The translations under genes and the position numbers were made by a program. This document shows positions 61,401 through 64,000 of a stretch of DNA of 64,000 nucleotides, piece after piece. The stretch's first letter is position 1. Every line of letters begins with the position of its first letter. The notes beneath the pieces were generated by a model, which was not told where the DNA came from, did no database searches, and saw nothing but the letters and a program-made list of their open reading frames with translations. Source of the stretch: Mytilus edulis (Eukaryota > Mollusca > Bivalvia > Mytilida > Mytilidae); assembly GCF_963676685.1 (NCBI RefSeq), contig NC_092346.1, forward strand, positions 80,119,821 through 80,183,820. Reading direction: 5' to 3'.

Positions 61401-64000
61401 ATGAGTAAAACATTGAAGATTTTAAAGGAAAAAACACAAAAGATAATTGTTTTTAACAGCTTGGTCCCATTGATCTGAAACAACGAAACAATAAAACATA
61501 GAAACCAAAATATAGCAATCCACTAATATAACCAAAACATGATAAAATTTATTCAACACGCAGAAACAAACATAGTCATGATAGTCAGAATCTCACTTCA
61601 TTTTGAAACAAGTCATTGAAACAAGTTATAGCAATACACTAACCAAAACATGATTAAGAGTTATTCAACACAAAATAAAACGTTGACAAAATACCACTTT
61701 ATTTAGAAAGGATTATTATTATTTTTAGCAATACCTTATCCAAAACATAATTAAGATTTATTCAACACAAAAAAAAAATTGCTGTCTCACTTTATTTTGA
61801 GACAATGACAACAATTATACTTATAAGAAAACACTTGCTTACATAGTTGTTAAACACAAAACCAATTAAGATTGGGTGCGAACATGTAGGGTGTGAAAGT
61901 GAAAGGGGTGAAAATGAGTGGGCGCAAACGTGAATGGAAGCGAACGGACTCAGATTCAGACTATGTACCAGTGAGAAATATACAAGCCTTTCTACGGTAT
62001 TTATTTGTACAATTCAGCTAGTCTTGACCTATTCATTTGTCTTAAAAAACCAGCCAGTTGTCACCTTCACTTCACACACACACACATATACGAATATCAA
62101 TTATATGCTTACGATACATGTTGCATTGTTAAACTAATTGCGGTATGTGAAAATCAAGACTTGCATAAAAACTATCCCAATATTAGAGACAGTGGCGTCA
62201 TTTTTCTTCAGAGCTTTCAGCTCTTTGATTTTAAGAAATGATCAGACAATAAACCTTTATCTAAAGTATAGCAACTGACTTTTCTAGTTTTATTTCAAGA
62301 TAGGAATGTAACTTCTATATTCATTTGACTTTGATTTCAGAAAGCCATTTTACAACAACAGCTTGAACAGCAGAGTAGCCTTGAGTGTAGAGGTAAACAG
62401 GGATTATGTAAACTACTGTTGACCAATGGTCAGTACCAGATAGTGGACAGTAAACAGCCAGGCATTTATAGCAAGTAAGCATCATTATAATCCCAAAGTT
62501 AAGCTTTGTTAGCAAGCTTAAATATTTTCGTAAAAGGAATGAGTTTTAAAGGGCCTTCCCTTTTTAAAGCTCAATGTTTCATATAGATTCAGAAAGGTTG
62601 GAAAGAAAAACAAAGATTCATTCTTTATCAATTAATAGTTTCAATAATTCTAACACAGATTTGCATTATATATTCAGAGAAATCATATATTTATAACTTT
62701 AAAATTATTGTTTTGTTCTTTTGATAATGGAAAGAAGGGATCCAAAAGAAGATAAAGAAAGAAATGATGAAGTATAAACTGACACTGTTTTAACTGTGCT
62801 AATGATGTTATACACTTTAAGGTATACTGATGCTGCTTTAGAATGGGCTGCATGGGTAAACAGCTCCCCTACACAGAGAAAGATATTCTATCAGAATTGG
62901 AACCAGCCAGATGATGCTGCATTGTAAGTAACTTCTCCTGTATAAAGACATGGTAGAGGGTCTGTCCAAATAGGCAGTAACTGTGTACATGTTGTTTGTA
63001 TTTATTTCTTCCTGAATATCAATTATTCATTGTCTCCACAAAACTATTTTCTTAGCTCTTTAAATTTCTGATTAATCTCTTACAATATGAGAATATATAT
63101 ATATGTTACGAGCACAAGTATAATTTTATTTCATAGTTCACCTAAAGCTTTTATTCACTGGAAATATATAATTTCCAGACGAGCCTTCAATGACAATAAC
63201 AAGTGCCATTTTTGTAGTTGCGTCAAAGAACACCCAACTATTTATTTTCTAAATTCAAAATCTGGCGGTCAATATAAAAATAATGATATAGTTACCTCAA
63301 ATAGTGTCTATCCTGTAAATGCTGCATTTATATTGAAAACAATGTTACACAATAAATGTATAATAACAGTTATATTGTACAATGTGTATTTTTCAGAATG
63401 ATTACCAAGGAGCTACAGAAAATAAAGTGCTTTAATTGTATCCTTTATGTATTTATTAGATGAACAACACAGAAGCAGTTATTTTGTAACAATCCCAGAA
63501 CAAGGGAAAATGGGCTATCTATTTTTCCAGATAATGGGTTAGCAACATTGGGCTATTGTTTTTTATAATGATGTGTCATTAGCCAATCGAAATTGGAGAT
63601 ATATAATAAGTTGGGGATAACAATTCTAACAATAATATCTGCAGTGTTTTAAATCCTTGTAAGGTTTAAAAACAAGTATAACAAAATGTGATATGATTGC
63701 CATTTAAAATACAATTATATTGTTATTTAAAATCTATGAAAGGTTAATAAAATAAAAAAAATAAAAAATATGATATGGTTGCCTATCTACAAGAGTTTGA
63801 TTTTGCCTCCATTTTCATGTTTCTTTGATCAGAGTTTTCCTAATACATGTGATAAGAGCTTGATATCTCTCAACATATAGTTAACACACTAACACTTCAA
63901 CAGGCAAGATATTTAGGCATTTATACATACAATTTTTCCTTCACTCTCCAAGACCTCGCAGACAATTCTTTGGCAAACTCTGGTATGGAGCAGCAGAAAG
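37438..64000 (+). CDS. C5orf34: C5orf34 orthologue (conserved protein of unknown function), 3' end beyond the window
   Basis: Twelve exons: 37438-37582, 39290-39429, 40356-41211, 43282-43504, 44481-44598, 45217-45308, 45890-45953, 46863-47060, 62341-62474, 62822-62923, 63397-63437 and 63953-64000 (continuing). All phases agree and give about 720 residues so far. Recognised by similarity to vertebrate C5orf34 along its length: VEVRYSDQSCLQLSPCGS at the N-terminus, YREKVLQALDFRNRFAERPF, VEIYPGDGSVILSQG in exon 5, SAPYSIEKLIKRASRFL across exons 6-7, VCCWK, HGRFSAFSNGHVRILFEDR in exon 8, GLCKLLLTNGQYQIV in exon 9, and ELQKIKCFN then ANSGMEQQK at the end. Exon 3 encodes a long polar Ser/Asn-rich insert. 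The family has no established biochemical function. Intron 8 is 15.3 kb because of the foldback transposon. Confidence 0.93.
37952..38061 (+). repeat. 22-bp minisatellite, five copies
   Basis: CTTGAATACAGATCATTATC + AC repeated from 37952 at 22-bp spacing in C5orf34 intron 1. Confidence 0.92.
38609..38653. repeat. Perfect hairpin, 21-bp arms and 3-base loop
   Basis: CCTATATACCTTAATATAAC plus A, then CCA, then the exact complement ending GGTATATAGG. Intron 1 of C5orf34. It could extrude as a cruciform. No sign of a gene product. Confidence 0.9.
41449..42191. mobile_element. Foldback MITE, copy 2 of the TTAA family
   Basis: Ends contain AGCACAATACAAAGATTTTT and AAAATCTTTGTATTGTGCTA, shared with the element at 20568-21291. 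The arms are complementary almost throughout: AGACATCTTTAAACTGATGT versus CATCAGTTTAAAGTTGTCTG, and ACCGTGTCTCAGATTTTTCC opposite CTGAGACACGGTTTTGGAGG. The right end carries a small insertion before CCTTAA. It lies in C5orf34 intron 3. Confidence 0.85.
42335..43190 (+). repeat. Dispersed repeat family E, copy 1
   Basis: Starts ATACGCCCGTCGTC and a hairpin (CGTCTTTTAGACG), a GTCCGTCCGTCC microsatellite, then ~159-bp sub-repeats each containing GACAATAACTCAAAAA and AAACTTTGGTGAATTGTTTA. Ends ACGGGCGTAT followed by TTGCGCTAAAGCGCAG. The ATACGCCCGT / ACGGGCGTAT ends are inverted repeats. In C5orf34 intron 3. Confidence 0.82.
44640..44690 (+). repeat. Family D stub
   Basis: GAGCATCACTGATGAGTCTT in C5orf34 intron 5, about 50 bases of the family-D core. 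Confidence 0.55.
46127..46530. repeat. Inverted repeat with CTGTGGATTCA ends
   Basis: Left TCTGTGGATTCAAGTAATTT and GGGTACCAATTTTCATCGAT; right side has ACGAAAATTGATACCCACGA and AATGAATCCACAGT, then a second diverged copy ending GAATCCATAG. In C5orf34 intron 7; MITE-like. Confidence 0.7.
47061..48104. other. Start of C5orf34 intron 8
   Basis: Contains only a short reverse family-B fragment (near 47440-47480, AGTTGTCTCATTGGCACTCA). Otherwise nothing recognised up to the 8-bp duplication at 48105. Confidence 0.5.
48441..50957 (-). repeat. Left-arm tandem array, eight ~328-bp units
   Basis: Unit starts at about 48441, 48769, 49097, 49424, 49753, 50080, 50409 and 50736. The last unit is diverged and truncated. 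Each holds TTCCGTTCCGTTCCGCAAAG, then the hairpin ACCAATT-GCTCTGAGG-AATTGGT, then TATTTAACGGAAAAAACGG. Short open frames of 60-79 codons recur in each unit but differ in length through a one-base indel, so they are not genes. Confidence 0.93.
51019..54330. other. Unique centre of the foldback element
   Basis: No transposase motif is recognised on either strand. GTTTTTTCGAGAG occurs several times between 52265 and 52705 (for example GGGTTTTTTCGAGAGC and GGTTTTTTCGAGAGA), a phrase repeated at irregular spacing. An open frame of 95 codons at 53701 has no domain. Confidence 0.5.
54332..54503. mobile_element. Small hAT-like MITE, nested in the foldback centre
   Basis: Starts CAGTGGCGGATCCAGG and ends CATCCGCCCATGCAG, imperfect inverted ends of hAT style, with a G tract and a GGGTGTGCACCCCCC hairpin inside. 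A clean 8-bp duplication was not found. Confidence 0.6.
54938..55735 (+). repeat. Dispersed repeat family E, copy 2
   Basis: Starts ATACGTCCGTCAATTTTGAC, has a GTCCGTCCGTCC microsatellite, ~165-bp sub-repeats with CATGTCGCACCGTATCTCAA, and ends ACGGGCTTATCATGCGCTC + ATGGCGCAGCTGTTTATT. Its last ~45 bases are duplicated in inverse orientation at 50970-51018, as part of the foldback inverted arms. Confidence 0.8.
55740..59901 (+). repeat. Right-arm tandem array, about thirteen ~328-bp units
   Basis: The same unit as the left array in opposite orientation, with unit ends near 55964, 56284, 56614, 56941, 57272, 57601, 57932, 58262, 58589, 58916, 59245, 59573 and 59901. The innermost is diverged in the same way as the innermost left unit. 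Two subtypes, A (AAAAAGAGTGTCAG) and B (AAAAAGAGGTGTCAG), largely alternate. Confidence 0.93.
60570..61125. mobile_element. Foldback MITE with GGCACCT / TAGTCAAAT phrases
   Basis: Left end GTCGGCACCTGGTTAAATTG and GGCATCTAGTCAAATCGGCA; right end AGGTGCCAATTTAACTAGGT and GCCAGTTTGACTAG. The terminal phrase is repeated two to three times within each end. The interior is AT-rich and non-coding. Confidence 0.72.
61240..61950. mobile_element. Foldback MITE with TTCGCACCCTACA ends
   Basis: Left TTTCGCACCCTACACGTTCG and CACTCTACTCATTCACGCCC; right TGCGAACATGTAGGGTGTG and AAAATGAGTGGGCGCAAACG. Inside, phrases such as ATTAAGATTTATTCAACACA recur three times. It lies 115 bp after the previous foldback. 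Confidence 0.72.

Overview
This is a eukaryotic, intron-rich, AT-rich window whose gene content and repeats point to a bivalve mollusc, most likely a marine mussel (Mytilidae). The reasons are a secreted AA15-type polysaccharide monooxygenase, thrombospondin/LDLa modules, a metazoan C5orf34 orthologue, and dispersed repeats of a kind I associate with mussel genomes. The genus is inference. There are no bacterial operons, CRISPR arrays or prokaryotic features. Reading frames across introns were assembled by eye from splice dinucleotides and phase agreement.

Layout. (1) 1-2,030: two members of repeat family A (ATGCCCCAC...GTGGGGCAT ends), one with a 179-bp tandem array. (2) 2,934-8,031 (+): three-exon AA15 LPMO gene with a copper-brace histidine at the mature N-terminus and three C-terminal Cys-rich modules. 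Its large second intron holds a miniature LTR element (TRIM) whose LTRs carry a tRNA-Asp-like sequence, nested inside another repeat. (3) 10,943-15,028 (+): four-exon gene for a small secreted MRH (mannose-6-phosphate-receptor-like) domain protein. (4) 16.4-17.5 kb: decayed remnant of a type-B DNA polymerase from a large DNA element. (5) 20.0-23.2 kb: two foldback elements and a broken hAT transposon. (6) 24,566-29,237 (-): four-exon gene for a secreted TSP1-TSP1-LDLa protein with all introns in phase 1. (7) 29.3-36.3 kb: gene-poor, with dispersed repeats and a 5'-truncated LINE reverse transcriptase. (8) 37,438-64,000 (+): C5orf34 orthologue, twelve exons visible and continuing past the window.

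The standout structure lies inside the 15.3-kb eighth intron of the C5orf34 gene. It is a 12.1-kb foldback transposon (48,113-60,229) with a perfect 8-bp target duplication. Its giant inverted arms are built from tandem ~328-bp units, 8 on the left and about 13 on the right. Each unit contains a head-to-head pair of sequences resembling the transposon end, which suggests a MITE that became a satellite inside a foldback element. The four host genes show no obvious functional connection. Three encode secreted proteins, and the fourth is an uncharacterised conserved protein.
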